A DNA stretch of 26,493 nucleotides from an uncultured Bacteroidales bacterium. Lineage in GTDB: Bacteria > Bacteroidota > Bacteroidia > Bacteroidales > Muribaculaceae. This document shows, piece after piece, positions 6,471 through 14,049 of the stretch. The position numbers and the translations under genes were made by a program. The notes under the pieces are model-generated. The model was given only the letters and a program-made list of their open reading frames with translations, was not told the origin of the DNA and made no database searches. Location: contig URIC01000037.1 of assembly GCA_900547755.1 (NCBI GenBank), positions 1 to 26,493 of the forward strand, given 5' to 3'. Position 1 is the first letter of the stretch, and each line of letters starts with the position of its first letter.

Positions 6471-8612
6471 TTATTTCTTCTTTATACCGTCGCGTACCAG
6501 CAGCGCGTCTATAGTAGCGGGACGGCCACGGAACTCCTCATACAGGACTTCGGGGTCGACCGTGTTACCGCTCTGGAGCATCTTAAGGAACTTGGCGGCC
6601 ACCTTCTTGTCGTAGATGTTGCCGGTCTCTTTGAATGCGCTGAAAGCGTCGGCATCCAGCTCCTCGGCCCACTTGTAGCCATAATAACCGGCCGCATAGC
6701 CACCGGAGAAGATATGGCCGAAAGCAGGACTGGCCATTGTGCCCTTAGGGGTGTCGAATGCCTTGACAGGTTCAATGGCGACGGCCTCGAACTCCTCTAC
6801 ATCCTGGCTGGCGCGGATTGGCTCTGTAATGCTGTGGTAAGCCATGTCGAGCATCGCGAAGTTGAGCTGACGTATGCAGGAATAGGCGGCACCGTACTGA
6901 CTTGCTTTGATGAACTTGTCGACCAGGGCCTTGGGCATCTTCTTGCCCGTCTTGTAGTGGACAGCGAAGGTGTCCAGGAATTTCTTCTCTGTCAGATAGT
7001 TCTCGTTGAACTGGGAGAAGAGTTCCACAAAGTCGCGATATACGTTTGTACCTCCCTGGCTCTTATACTTGGCCTGACCGGAGAGACCATGTATAGCATG
7101 GCCGAACTCATGCAGGAAAGTCTCCACCTCATAAGGTGACATAAGCGCAGGCTCGCTGCCATTAGGCTTGGTGAAGTTCATGACTATGGAAATCAGAGGT
7201 ATCACACGCTTGTTGTCGTCATCCACGTATTCGCCGCGGAACTCGGTCATCCAAGCGCCGGGGGCCTTGCCGGCGCGGTAGAAGAAGTCGGTGTAAAGGA
7301 CACCGAGGAGGTCTCCCTTGGCATCCGTAACGTCATAAGCCGTAACATCGGGGTGATAACCCACGATGTCTTTGTTGACCTTGAAATTGTAACCATACAG
7401 GTCGTGAGCGAGCCCGAACACACCCTTAATTACATTGTTTACTTCAAAGTAAGGCTTCATGTCCTCGTCATTAAAGACATATTTGGCGTTTTTCAGCTTG
7501 TCGTTCCAATAGGAGTAATCCCAGGCTTCGAGTTTGAAATCGGGACCTTCTGTCTGACGTGCAAATTCAGTAATCTCAGCCAACTCCGCCTTCATGGGTT
7601 CATAGTAGGCCTCCTGAAGGTCTGTGAGCAGTTTGCGCACGTTCCTGACATTCTTGGCCATGTTGTGATTCAGAGAATAATCCGCGTACGTGGGATAGCC
7701 GAACAGGTTGGCGATTTCAAGGCGCACATTGGCTATATCCTTAAGGATTTGAGTGTTGTCATACTCGCCGCCATAGTTGCGGGAGTTGTAGAGCTTATAC
7801 ATCTTCTCCCTCAGCTCACGGTTGTCGGCATACTTGATGAAGGGGCTGTAGGAAGGGAAGAAGACCGTGAAGAGATATTGCGAGCCATCGTCGGGTTTGC
7901 CGGCGGCGGCAAGAGCGGCGGCAGCCTCCTGGCGGGCAGCGGCGATAGCGGACTCGGGAAGTCCGGAAAGCTGGTCTGCTGTCAGCCAGAGGGTACGCTC
8001 AGGGTTCTTCATGTCGTTAGAGACATTCTGTCCGAATTTGACCGTAAGGTCGGAAAGCTCGGCCGAGAGCTTGCGTAATTTCTCTCGGTCCTCGCCTTTG
8101 AGATTAGCGCCGTTCTCGGCAAAATCCCTGTATATCTCTTCAGTAAGACGACGGTCCTGGGCAGTGAGGGATGTGTCCTTGTCCATGTTGTCATACACAT
8201 ACTTGATGCGCTGCCACAGTGCCTCGTTCAGCATTATATTCGTGCTGTGTTCACTGAGCATGGGAGTGGTTTTGCTGACTACGGCCTGAAGCTCGGGGGT
8301 GCCGAGCGCGCTCTCAAGATTGGATAAGACCATCATCACATTGTAAAGGGTGGCGCCGCTGCGCTCATACGGCAAAACAGTGTTCTCGAATGTAGGTGTG
8401 GAACGCTGCTTGCAGATAGCTGCAATCTCTTCGTTCTGCTCCTTGATACCGGCCTTAATGGCCTCCTCATAGTCGGCAATCTCAATCTTATCGAAAGGGA
8501 CACTCGCATGAGGAGTGTTCCATGTCTCCAGGAACGGATTCGTACGTGCATCTGCGTCTGAAGCTGTCATAATCGCTATTGTGGCCAGACCGCCACTTAT
8601 AAATTTGTTCAT
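6471..8612 (-). CDS. dcp: M3 family metallopeptidase (peptidyl-dipeptidase Dcp-like)
   Basis: This thimet-oligopeptidase-family zinc peptidase likely removes dipeptides or small fragments from peptide C-termini. The zinc site is HEFGH at residues 501-505, with the third ligand likely Glu530 in DFVELF, and the M3 pattern continues as GGYAAGYYGYKWAEELDADAF near the C-terminus. The 713 residues are normal for Dcp. Unlike E. coli Dcp, the protein starts with a short hydrophobic stretch ending in ASDADA (about 17-22), which looks like a signal peptide. It is probably periplasmic, as in other Bacteroidetes members of the family. A complete promoter lies immediately upstream and a hairpin follows the stop, so it can be expressed alone. 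The ATG start lies about 20 nt below the predicted transcription start. Confidence 0.93.
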   Translation of the reverse strand: MNKFISGGLATIAIMTASDADARTNPFLETWNTPHASVPFDKIEIADYEEAIKAGIKEQNEEIAAICKQRSTPTFENTVLPYERSGATLYNVMMVLSNLESALGTPELQAVVSKTTPMLSEHSTNIMLNEALWQRIKYVYDNMDKDTSLTAQDRRLTEEIYRDFAENGANLKGEDREKLRKLSAELSDLTVKFGQNVSNDMKNPERTLWLTADQLSGLPESAIAAARQEAAAALAAAGKPDDGSQYLFTVFFPSYSPFIKYADNRELREKMYKLYNSRNYGGEYDNTQILKDIANVRLEIANLFGYPTYADYSLNHNMAKNVRNVRKLLTDLQEAYYEPMKAELAEITEFARQTEGPDFKLEAWDYSYWNDKLKNAKYVFNDEDMKPYFEVNNVIKGVFGLAHDLYGYNFKVNKDIVGYHPDVTAYDVTDAKGDLLGVLYTDFFYRAGKAPGAWMTEFRGEYVDDDNKRVIPLISIVMNFTKPNGSEPALMSPYEVETFLHEFGHAIHGLSGQAKYKSQGGTNVYRDFVELFSQFNENYLTEKKFLDTFAVHYKTGKKMPKALVDKFIKASQYGAAYSCIRQLNFAMLDMAYHSITEPIRASQDVEEFEAVAIEPVKAFDTPKGTMASPAFGHIFSGGYAAGYYGYKWAEELDADAFSAFKETGNIYDKKVAAKFLKMLQSGNTVDPEVLYEEFRGRPATIDALLVRDGIKKK

Positions 8613-8637
8613 GTGAATATAGAATAATTATTTTTTA

Positions 8638-8669
8638 CAAAAATAGAAATTTAAACTGATATTTGCAAA
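8638..8669 (-). promoter_or_regulatory. promoter of dcp
   Basis: On the minus strand TTTG (8669-8666), a 20-nt spacer and TATTTTTG (8645-8638) match the Bacteroidetes consensus at every fixed position. It sits in the 66-bp gap between the tex stop and the dcp ATG and gives a leader of roughly 20 nt. Confidence 0.75.
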
Positions 8670-8678
8670 AGCATGTGT

Positions 8679-10796
8679 TTAGGGTTGAATTATACCTTTC
8701 ATTGTCAGCGCTATACGCCCGCGCTCCAAATCCACAGACATAACTTTCACATTCACCGGCTGCTGCACCCTCACCACGCTGTGGGGATTGGAGACGCGCT
8801 TGTCTGCGAGTTGCGAAATATGTACCAATCCCTTGGTCTTGATGCCGAGGTCCACAAAGCAACCGAAATTGGTGACGTTGGAAACCATGCCCGGAAGCTC
8901 CATTCCCTCGCGCAGGTCCTCGATTGTCTCTATCGAGGCGTCGAAACTGAATTTTGCCAATTGCTTGCGCGGGTCTCGCCCGGGCTTTTCCAGTTCCGCT
9001 ATAATATCCCGTAGGGTTTCCTGTCCGAAGCCCTCTGTCAGATATCGGTTCATATCTATCCGCGCCCGGCACTCAGGGTCTCTTATCAGGTCGGCGGCCG
9101 AGCAACCGGCATCGCGGGCCATGCGTTCCACCAGAGGATAGCTCTCAGGGTGGACAGCGCTGTCGTCAAGCGGGTTGTGCGCTCCGGGAATACGCAGGAA
9201 ACCCGCACATTGTTCAAATACCTTGGTCCCGAGCCGGGGCACCTTCATCAGTGTCTTACGGTCCTGGAAGTCACCATGTTCGCGACGATAGGAAATAATT
9301 TTATCGGCCAAAGAGGGACCAAGACCGGAAACGTATGACAGCAATTCGCGGCCGGCGGTATTGAGGTTTACTCCCACCGAATTTACGCAGCTCATGGTCA
9401 CGCTGTCCAGTTTCTTCTTCAGAAGGCCCTGGTCCACATCATGCTGATATTGCCCTACCCCTATGGACTTGGGGTCTATCTTTACAAGCTCGGAGAGAGG
9501 GTCCATCAATCTACGTCCTATAGAGACTGCACCACGCACCGTTATGTCCATATCCGGAAACTCCCGGCGTGCCACATCCGAAGCACTGTACACGGAGGCT
9601 CCGTCCTCATTGACCATATATATATCCAGGCCAAGGTCAAGCTCCTCTATAAATTCGCGTGTCTCGCGTCCGGCAGTGCCGCTACCTATTGCCACCGTGT
9701 CAAAGCCGAAGCGGTCCACCATCTTTATCACCTGCATCTCGGCATATACACGTGCGTCCTGTTTGCCGTGAGGATAAATGGTGTCGTGGTGCAGCAAAGT
9801 GCCGTTCTTGTCAAGAATCACCACCTTACAGCCCGTACGGAATCCGGGGTCTATGGCCATGAGCATCCTTGCTCCTAAAGGAGAAGAAAGAAGCAGAGCC
9901 CGCAGATTGGCCTCGAACACCTCGATGGCTTCTTCGTCGGCGCTACGTTTGGAAATAGCGGCAAATTCATTCTCTATACTTGGCTTCAGCAGTCGTCTGT
10001 AGGAGTCATCCACCGCTTGTCTCACCAGCTCGGAGTATGGGGAGCCTTCTCTTACAAAAAGGCGTTCTATACGCTCTATGGCATAATCAGCCGGAGAAAT
10101 ATCCAGACGCAAGATTCCTTCTTTCTCCCCTCGGCGCATGGCCAGCAGACGATGTGATGAACAGCGGTCAAGCGGTTCGCTGAAGTCGAAATAGTCGCGG
10201 TATTTGGCACCCTCGGCCTCTTTGTCCTTGATTACCTTGGAAGTGATGACCGCAGTCTTGGCAAAGGTGGTGCGCAGGGAGACTCGGCTGCGAGTGTCTT
10301 CGCTCACCCATTCCGCAATTATGTCGCAAGCGCCGTCAGCGGCCTCTTGCTCGTCCTTGACCTGTTCGCTCAGGAACTTGCCGAAATCTATGTCAGGCAT
10401 CCGCTGGCTCATAATCATTTTCGCCAACGGCTCCAGTCCTTTCTGACGTGCCATCTCGGCACGTGTGCGACGTTTGGGTTTGTAGGGCAGATACAGGTCC
10501 TCTATTTCCGAGGACTCCCAGCTGCCGTCAATCTTACTTCTCAGTGCATCAGTCAGTTTGCCCTGCGCCTCTATGGTCTCAAGGATGTACTCCTTACGCT
10601 TCTTGAGGTCCTTTAGGTCAAGCAGCATATCAAGCACATTCTCTACCTGAACATCATTCAGGGAACCTGTCACCTCCTTGCGGTATCGGGAAATGAAAGG
10701 TACCGTGGCTCCCCCTTCAAGGAGGTCCACGGTTCCGGCCACATTCTTGATTGGGATGCCGAGACGAGAGGCTATGACTGCGATAATACGGTCCAT
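8679..10796 (-). CDS. Tex family S1 RNA-binding transcription accessory protein
   Basis: Tex proteins are conserved cytoplasmic nucleic-acid-binding factors thought to act in transcription and in RNA or ribosome quality control. The domain order is complete in 705 residues: N-terminal helical region, RNase-H-like YqgF domain from about residue 311 (MLMAIDPGFRTGC), helix-hairpin-helix DNA-binding region at about 476-535 (NLNTAGRELLSYVSGLGPSL), and a C-terminal S1 RNA-binding domain at 631-700 (GMVSNVTNFGCFVDLGI). The frame opens at a TTG at 10799, but the next codon is ATG (10796). Its A is shared with the pyrD stop (TGATG), a standard translational-coupling arrangement, so ATG is chosen. It is the last gene of the M23-merR-pyrK-pyrD-tex block. 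Its link to pyrimidine synthesis is positional only. Confidence 0.95.
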   Translation of the reverse strand: MDRIIAVIASRLGIPIKNVAGTVDLLEGGATVPFISRYRKEVTGSLNDVQVENVLDMLLDLKDLKKRKEYILETIEAQGKLTDALRSKIDGSWESSEIEDLYLPYKPKRRTRAEMARQKGLEPLAKMIMSQRMPDIDFGKFLSEQVKDEQEAADGACDIIAEWVSEDTRSRVSLRTTFAKTAVITSKVIKDKEAEGAKYRDYFDFSEPLDRCSSHRLLAMRRGEKEGILRLDISPADYAIERIERLFVREGSPYSELVRQAVDDSYRRLLKPSIENEFAAISKRSADEEAIEVFEANLRALLLSSPLGARMLMAIDPGFRTGCKVVILDKNGTLLHHDTIYPHGKQDARVYAEMQVIKMVDRFGFDTVAIGSGTAGRETREFIEELDLGLDIYMVNEDGASVYSASDVARREFPDMDITVRGAVSIGRRLMDPLSELVKIDPKSIGVGQYQHDVDQGLLKKKLDSVTMSCVNSVGVNLNTAGRELLSYVSGLGPSLADKIISYRREHGDFQDRKTLMKVPRLGTKVFEQCAGFLRIPGAHNPLDDSAVHPESYPLVERMARDAGCSAADLIRDPECRARIDMNRYLTEGFGQETLRDIIAELEKPGRDPRKQLAKFSFDASIETIEDLREGMELPGMVSNVTNFGCFVDLGIKTKGLVHISQLADKRVSNPHSVVRVQQPVNVKVMSVDLERGRIALTMKGIIQP

Positions 10797-11701
10797 CAAA
10801 GAATACCGATTATTTCATGTATGTCCTTCACCCCGTGTCGGCTGCAGAAGTCCTCAATTTCCTCCAGGGTCTTTACGGAGGCGCAGGGGTCTATGAAGTT
10901 GGCGGTGCCGAGCTGGACTGCCGTTGCGCCGGCCATCAGGAACTCCAGGGCATCATGGCCGTTCATTATTCCACCCAATCCGACAACAGGTATGGAGACT
11001 GCCTTGGCCACCTGCCAGACCATACGCACGGCTATAGGGCGTATGCAGGGTCCGGACAAGCCACCTGTGACAGTACTCAGTATAGGCTTCATGCGCTCCA
11101 CATCCACTGCCATTCCCAGAAATGTATTTGTAAGGGAAACAGCATCGGCGCCGGCGGCCTCGGCTGCACGCGCTATCTCTGTGATGTCTGTGACATTAGG
11201 TGAAAGTTTTACTATAACAGTACCGTCGTAAGCCTCTCTTACAGCCTTTGTTATTGACTCGGCTCCGGAACAGGTAGTGCCGAATGCCATTCCGCCCTGC
11301 TTCACATTCGGACAGGATATGTTCACTTCTACGGCAGCCACCTTGTCAAGCGGTCTGAGTCGGCGGCATACCTCGGCGTAATCCTCGGGAGAAGCTCCGC
11401 TGACATTTACGACTATCGCCGTATCTATGTCTTTGACAGTCGGGTAAATATCTCTGACAAAAGCGTCGACACCGGGATTCTGCAACCCGACTGCATTGAG
11501 CATACCCGAAGGCGTCTCGGCCATACGGGGATAAGGATTGCCCTGACGAGGATTGAGCGTCGTGCCCTTCACTACTATTCCGCCCAGGCGGTTCAGGTCT
11601 ATGAAGTCGGCGTATTCAGGACCGTATCCGAAAGTGCCGGAAGCGGTCATTACCGGATTCCTGAGCGTAAGTTTATCCGAAAGTGTTACTTTAAGGTTCA
11701 T
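10796..11701 (-). CDS. pyrD: dihydroorotate dehydrogenase B (NAD+), catalytic subunit
   Basis: The enzyme oxidises dihydroorotate to orotate, step four of pyrimidine synthesis. It is the FMN barrel subunit of the class 1B heterotetramer, which delivers electrons to NAD+ through PyrK. Class 1 identity is shown by the catalytic Cys130 in VNISCPN, where class 2 enzymes use Ser, and by the adjacent pyrK. The N-terminal TASGTFGYG (19-27) and LGGIVVKGTTLNPRQGN (39-55) segments are typical. The 301-residue length is normal. The open frame begins at TTG 11710, but the ATG at 11701 shares its A with the pyrK TAA stop (TAATG) and yields the usual short MNLKVTL start. The enzyme is soluble and cytoplasmic. 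Confidence 0.95.
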   Translation of the reverse strand: MNLKVTLSDKLTLRNPVMTASGTFGYGPEYADFIDLNRLGGIVVKGTTLNPRQGNPYPRMAETPSGMLNAVGLQNPGVDAFVRDIYPTVKDIDTAIVVNVSGASPEDYAEVCRRLRPLDKVAAVEVNISCPNVKQGGMAFGTTCSGAESITKAVREAYDGTVIVKLSPNVTDITEIARAAEAAGADAVSLTNTFLGMAVDVERMKPILSTVTGGLSGPCIRPIAVRMVWQVAKAVSIPVVGLGGIMNGHDALEFLMAGATAVQLGTANFIDPCASVKTLEEIEDFCSRHGVKDIHEIIGIL

Positions 11702-12489
11702 TATTTCCAATCCAGATTATCAATATTAAACACCGGTCCTGTGGTACATACGCACTTGTGTCCCTCCTTGGTATTCTCCACGCAGCACAGGCAGGCTCCT
11801 ATGCCGCAGGCCATGTGGTTTTCCAGACTGACCTCACAGTCAATGTGTCTCTCGCGGGCGATGCGCGCCACAGACTTCATCATCGGAGTGGGGCCGCAGC
11901 AATATATCATGTCGGGCATCCGGTCTTCCGAAGCAATGACCGGGTGTCGGACCACAAAGCCCTTCACACCCTTGGAACCGTCGTCAGTAGTCAAATGCAC
12001 CTTTCCGACCGATTCGAACTCATCTATCAATGTCAACTGGCAAGCTGTGGCGGCTCCCAACAGAAACTCAGGGCTATATCCATTCTGTTTAAGGATACGT
12101 CCCCAGTATAATAACGGAGCCACACCTACACCTCCTCCTACAAGCAGTACCGAGGCGCCTTTTTTCTTTGGCATGGTGAACCCATGGCCTAAAGGAAGCA
12201 CCATGTCCAGTTCAGCGCCGGACCGCAGGGAGCATAGCCATGCAGACCCTTTGCCTACATTTTTCACAAACAGCCATAACTCGCCATCTTCGACATTACA
12301 TACTGAAATAGGGCGACGCAAAAAGGCACCGGGGGCCTGAGGTACCAGAATGTTCACAAACTGGCCGCCGAGGATTTCGGGCATCTCTCCGTCAACGGGT
12401 GTCGCCTTCAGCAATACGCTGTCGGGCGTAAGAGCCTCGCAGGAGGCGACTTCAAATATCTTCTTAAACTTTTTCATTCTGTCAATCAT
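11701..12489 (-). CDS. pyrK: dihydroorotate dehydrogenase electron transfer subunit (FAD, 2Fe-2S)
   Basis: PyrK moves electrons from PyrD FMN through a 2Fe-2S cluster and FAD to NAD+. The ferredoxin-reductase-like FAD site is seen in FLRRPISV (residues 56-63) and the NAD-binding glycine loop in LLVGGGVGVAPLL. The cluster cysteines are in the C-terminal part: Cys228, Cys233 and Cys236 in ACGIGACLCC, with Cys246 or Cys248 in KCVCTTGPVF as the fourth. The 262-residue length is typical. The gene overlaps the merR stop by ATGA and the pyrD start by TAATG, so PyrK and PyrD are made in step. A second in-frame ATG at 12477 is an alternative start that would remove four residues. Confidence 0.95.
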   Translation of the reverse strand: MIDRMKKFKKIFEVASCEALTPDSVLLKATPVDGEMPEILGGQFVNILVPQAPGAFLRRPISVCNVEDGELWLFVKNVGKGSAWLCSLRSGAELDMVLPLGHGFTMPKKKGASVLLVGGGVGVAPLLYWGRILKQNGYSPEFLLGAATACQLTLIDEFESVGKVHLTTDDGSKGVKGFVVRHPVIASEDRMPDMIYCCGPTPMMKSVARIARERHIDCEVSLENHMACGIGACLCCVENTKEGHKCVCTTGPVFNIDNLDWK

Positions 12490-12881
12490 TTTTCAGGCAC
12501 TTCGGTTTCAAGCGCGGAAGGCAGTCCCTGACTCCTGGTCCAACGTCCGCCTAAGGCCCGTAACAATCCGTCCAGCTCGTCACGGACTTCCGTCAAAGAG
12601 TCTATGACCTCCGGCACACGGCTCACATTGGCCGGATTGGAACGCAGATAGGCCTTGGCGGCGTCAATCTTAAGTCCCTTATCCTTTATAAGATACTGCA
12701 CCTTACGCACGTTCTCGATATCCGAAGGACGATAATAGCGCAGGTTCTTGGAGCTTCGTCTCGGGCAGATGAATTGCGGAAACTCCTTTTCCCAGAAACG
12801 CAGGGTGCTTTGAGGAATACCGAGCATTTCGGACACTTCCTTAATCTTATAGTATTGTTTGTCTATCGTATCTGTCATCAT
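12486..12881 (-). CDS. MerR family transcriptional regulator
   Basis: An N-terminal winged-helix MerR domain (YYKIKEVSEMLGIPQSTLRF, then WEKEFPQF, with the wing NLRYYRPSDIENV) is followed by a helical segment and a short variable tail. Metal-binding cysteines as in MerR/CueR are absent, so the effector is unknown. The frame can be opened at a TTG (12914) overlapping the upstream stop, but the residues before the tandem ATGs at 12881/12878 do not resemble the family, and MerR domains normally start a few residues before YYKI. ATG 12881 is chosen, giving 131 residues. The stop overlaps pyrK (ATGA). Its position between an M23 peptidase gene and pyrK makes control of this operon possible, but the sequence gives no operator to prove it. 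Confidence 0.9.
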   Translation of the reverse strand: MMTDTIDKQYYKIKEVSEMLGIPQSTLRFWEKEFPQFICPRRSSKNLRYYRPSDIENVRKVQYLIKDKGLKIDAAKAYLRSNPANVSRVPEVIDSLTEVRDELDGLLRALGGRWTRSQGLPSALETEVPEK

Positions 12882-12910
12882 TAATGTCGATATTAGGTTA
12901 TGCCGGATTC

Positions 12911-13879
12911 TCAATCCATAATATGTCCGGCATTCTCCGCTTGCAGAACCATTGCGTTGTATTCCTCGGGAGTCACATCCAGGTAATAGTAATTCACCGG
13001 GTTCTGCGGCTCATTCTTGAATCTCACCTCGTAGTGCAGATGCGGCCCGGTAGACTTGCCGGTGCTTCCCACCTCCCCTATTTTCTCGCCGCGCTTCACT
13101 TTCTGGCCTCTTGTCACGTCAATCTTGGAAAGATGGGCATAGCGCGTCAAATAGTTATATCCGTGGGATATGTCAATCTTGTTACCGTAGCCTCCAGCGC
13201 GTTCAGCAGCCTGCACAATCCCGTCGGCTGTGGCGTAGACCGGCGTACCCATCGGGGCGGCGAAGTCCAAGCCGGCATGGAAGGCCGTACCGCCGAACAC
13301 CGGGTCGACTCTGTGCCCATAACCCGAAGACATGGAATAGTCCCTGATATTTATGGGCATTACGGCGGGAATATGGTTAATCTTATCCTGCTGTTTCATG
13401 GCTGAAGCACGCAGTTCGTCAAAAGAAGAACTCTGCACATACAGCTGCCTCTCCAACAGATTAAGGTTATTGTTGAGTTTGGTAAGCAGTTCCTTGTCCG
13501 AGAGCTTGTAAAGGTCCGGATACACATCCTGAGGTTTCTGCCCCGCATACCGACGCGACACGTTCACAGGCTCCATCTGCATCATCACGCGGTAGAAATT
13601 GTCGTCCCTGCTGCGAATCTGCTCCATCACAGAGAGAGCCACATTCACACGATTCTCAAGTGTCTTGTACTGGTTCTTGAGTGTATTGTTTTCCTTTACC
13701 GCATAAGTCTCGTTGTGAACGCCAAAGAAAAGCCACATCACAGATAATATCACTCCCCAGAAAAGGGCACCCCATAGCAACATACGCATACAGACAAGAA
13801 ATCGGGAACGCATTGTCGGGTATATGCGCTCATAGTTGTCTGTAACGGGGTTATATGCGTATTGAGCTTTCCTGGCCAT
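12911..13879 (-). CDS. M23 family metallopeptidase (LytM domain), membrane-anchored
   Basis: This is a cell-wall endopeptidase or regulator of the LytM/lysostaphin fold facing the periplasm. A short basic cytoplasmic tail precedes one membrane segment (about residues 34-53), then a helical, probably coiled-coil stretch (about 60-165), then the M23 domain. The zinc ligands are present: His201 and Asp205 in HAGLDFAAP and His282 in GPHLHYEV, with His249 in YAHL as the catalytic partner, so it is likely an active enzyme. The frame opens at TTG 13891, but that codon lies inside a predicted promoter box. ATG 13879 gives 322 residues and the familiar MARKAQYAYNP start. It heads the merR-pyrK-pyrD-tex block and is divergent from alaS. 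Confidence 0.92.
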   Translation of the reverse strand: MARKAQYAYNPVTDNYERIYPTMRSRFLVCMRMLLWGALFWGVILSVMWLFFGVHNETYAVKENNTLKNQYKTLENRVNVALSVMEQIRSRDDNFYRVMMQMEPVNVSRRYAGQKPQDVYPDLYKLSDKELLTKLNNNLNLLERQLYVQSSSFDELRASAMKQQDKINHIPAVMPINIRDYSMSSGYGHRVDPVFGGTAFHAGLDFAAPMGTPVYATADGIVQAAERAGGYGNKIDISHGYNYLTRYAHLSKIDVTRGQKVKRGEKIGEVGSTGKSTGPHLHYEVRFKNEPQNPVNYYYLDVTPEEYNAMVLQAENAGHIMD

Positions 13880-13884
13880 AGGGA

Positions 13885-13916
13885 CTTGCAAAATTACTCA
13901 TTTATTTTTAATTTTG
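13885..13916 (+). promoter_or_regulatory. predicted alaS promoter
   Basis: CTTG (13885-13888), a 20-nt spacer and TAATTTTG (13909-13916) fit the Bacteroidetes -33/-7 pattern with one mismatch in the -33 box. The leader to the alaS ATG would be about 130 nt. I see no T-box or other named element in that leader. Confidence 0.55.
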
Positions 13917-13918
13917 CA
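13887..13918. repeat. perfect 10-bp inverted repeat carrying divergent -7 boxes
   Basis: TGCAAAATTA (13887-13896) and its exact reverse complement TAATTTTGCA (13909-13918) are separated by 12 nt. The left arm contains a minus-strand TAATTTTG pointing at the M23 gene and the right arm a plus-strand TAATTTTG pointing at alaS. The arrangement suggests overlapping divergent promoters; it could also be a protein-binding site. Confidence 0.7.
13889..13896 (-). promoter_or_regulatory. predicted -7 box for the M23-merR-pyrK-pyrD-tex block
   Basis: The minus strand reads TAATTTTG ten bases before the ATG at 13879. No good TTTG is found 19-21 nt upstream. If used, transcription would start only about six bases before the start codon. 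Confidence 0.4.
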
Positions 13919-14049
13919 CTCTGAAACAGCAGAAAACTGAAAGCGAGCCCGTAATTATCCGGTTCTGCAGCGACACGCCAAGGATGTCGTCACACCGCTT
14001 TAAAACAGAGCCAACTGACTGCGGGCAAGCTACAAAGACACATTGATAT

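Noticed and set aside
12882..12914. Start of merR at a TTG overlapping the M23 stop codon
   Set aside because: The added 11 residues do not resemble MerR N-termini, and tandem ATG codons lie at the expected place.
13917..14049. T-box or similar tRNA-sensing leader before alaS
   Set aside because: No T-box sequence or antiterminator/terminator pair is present, and T-boxes are not typical of this phylum.
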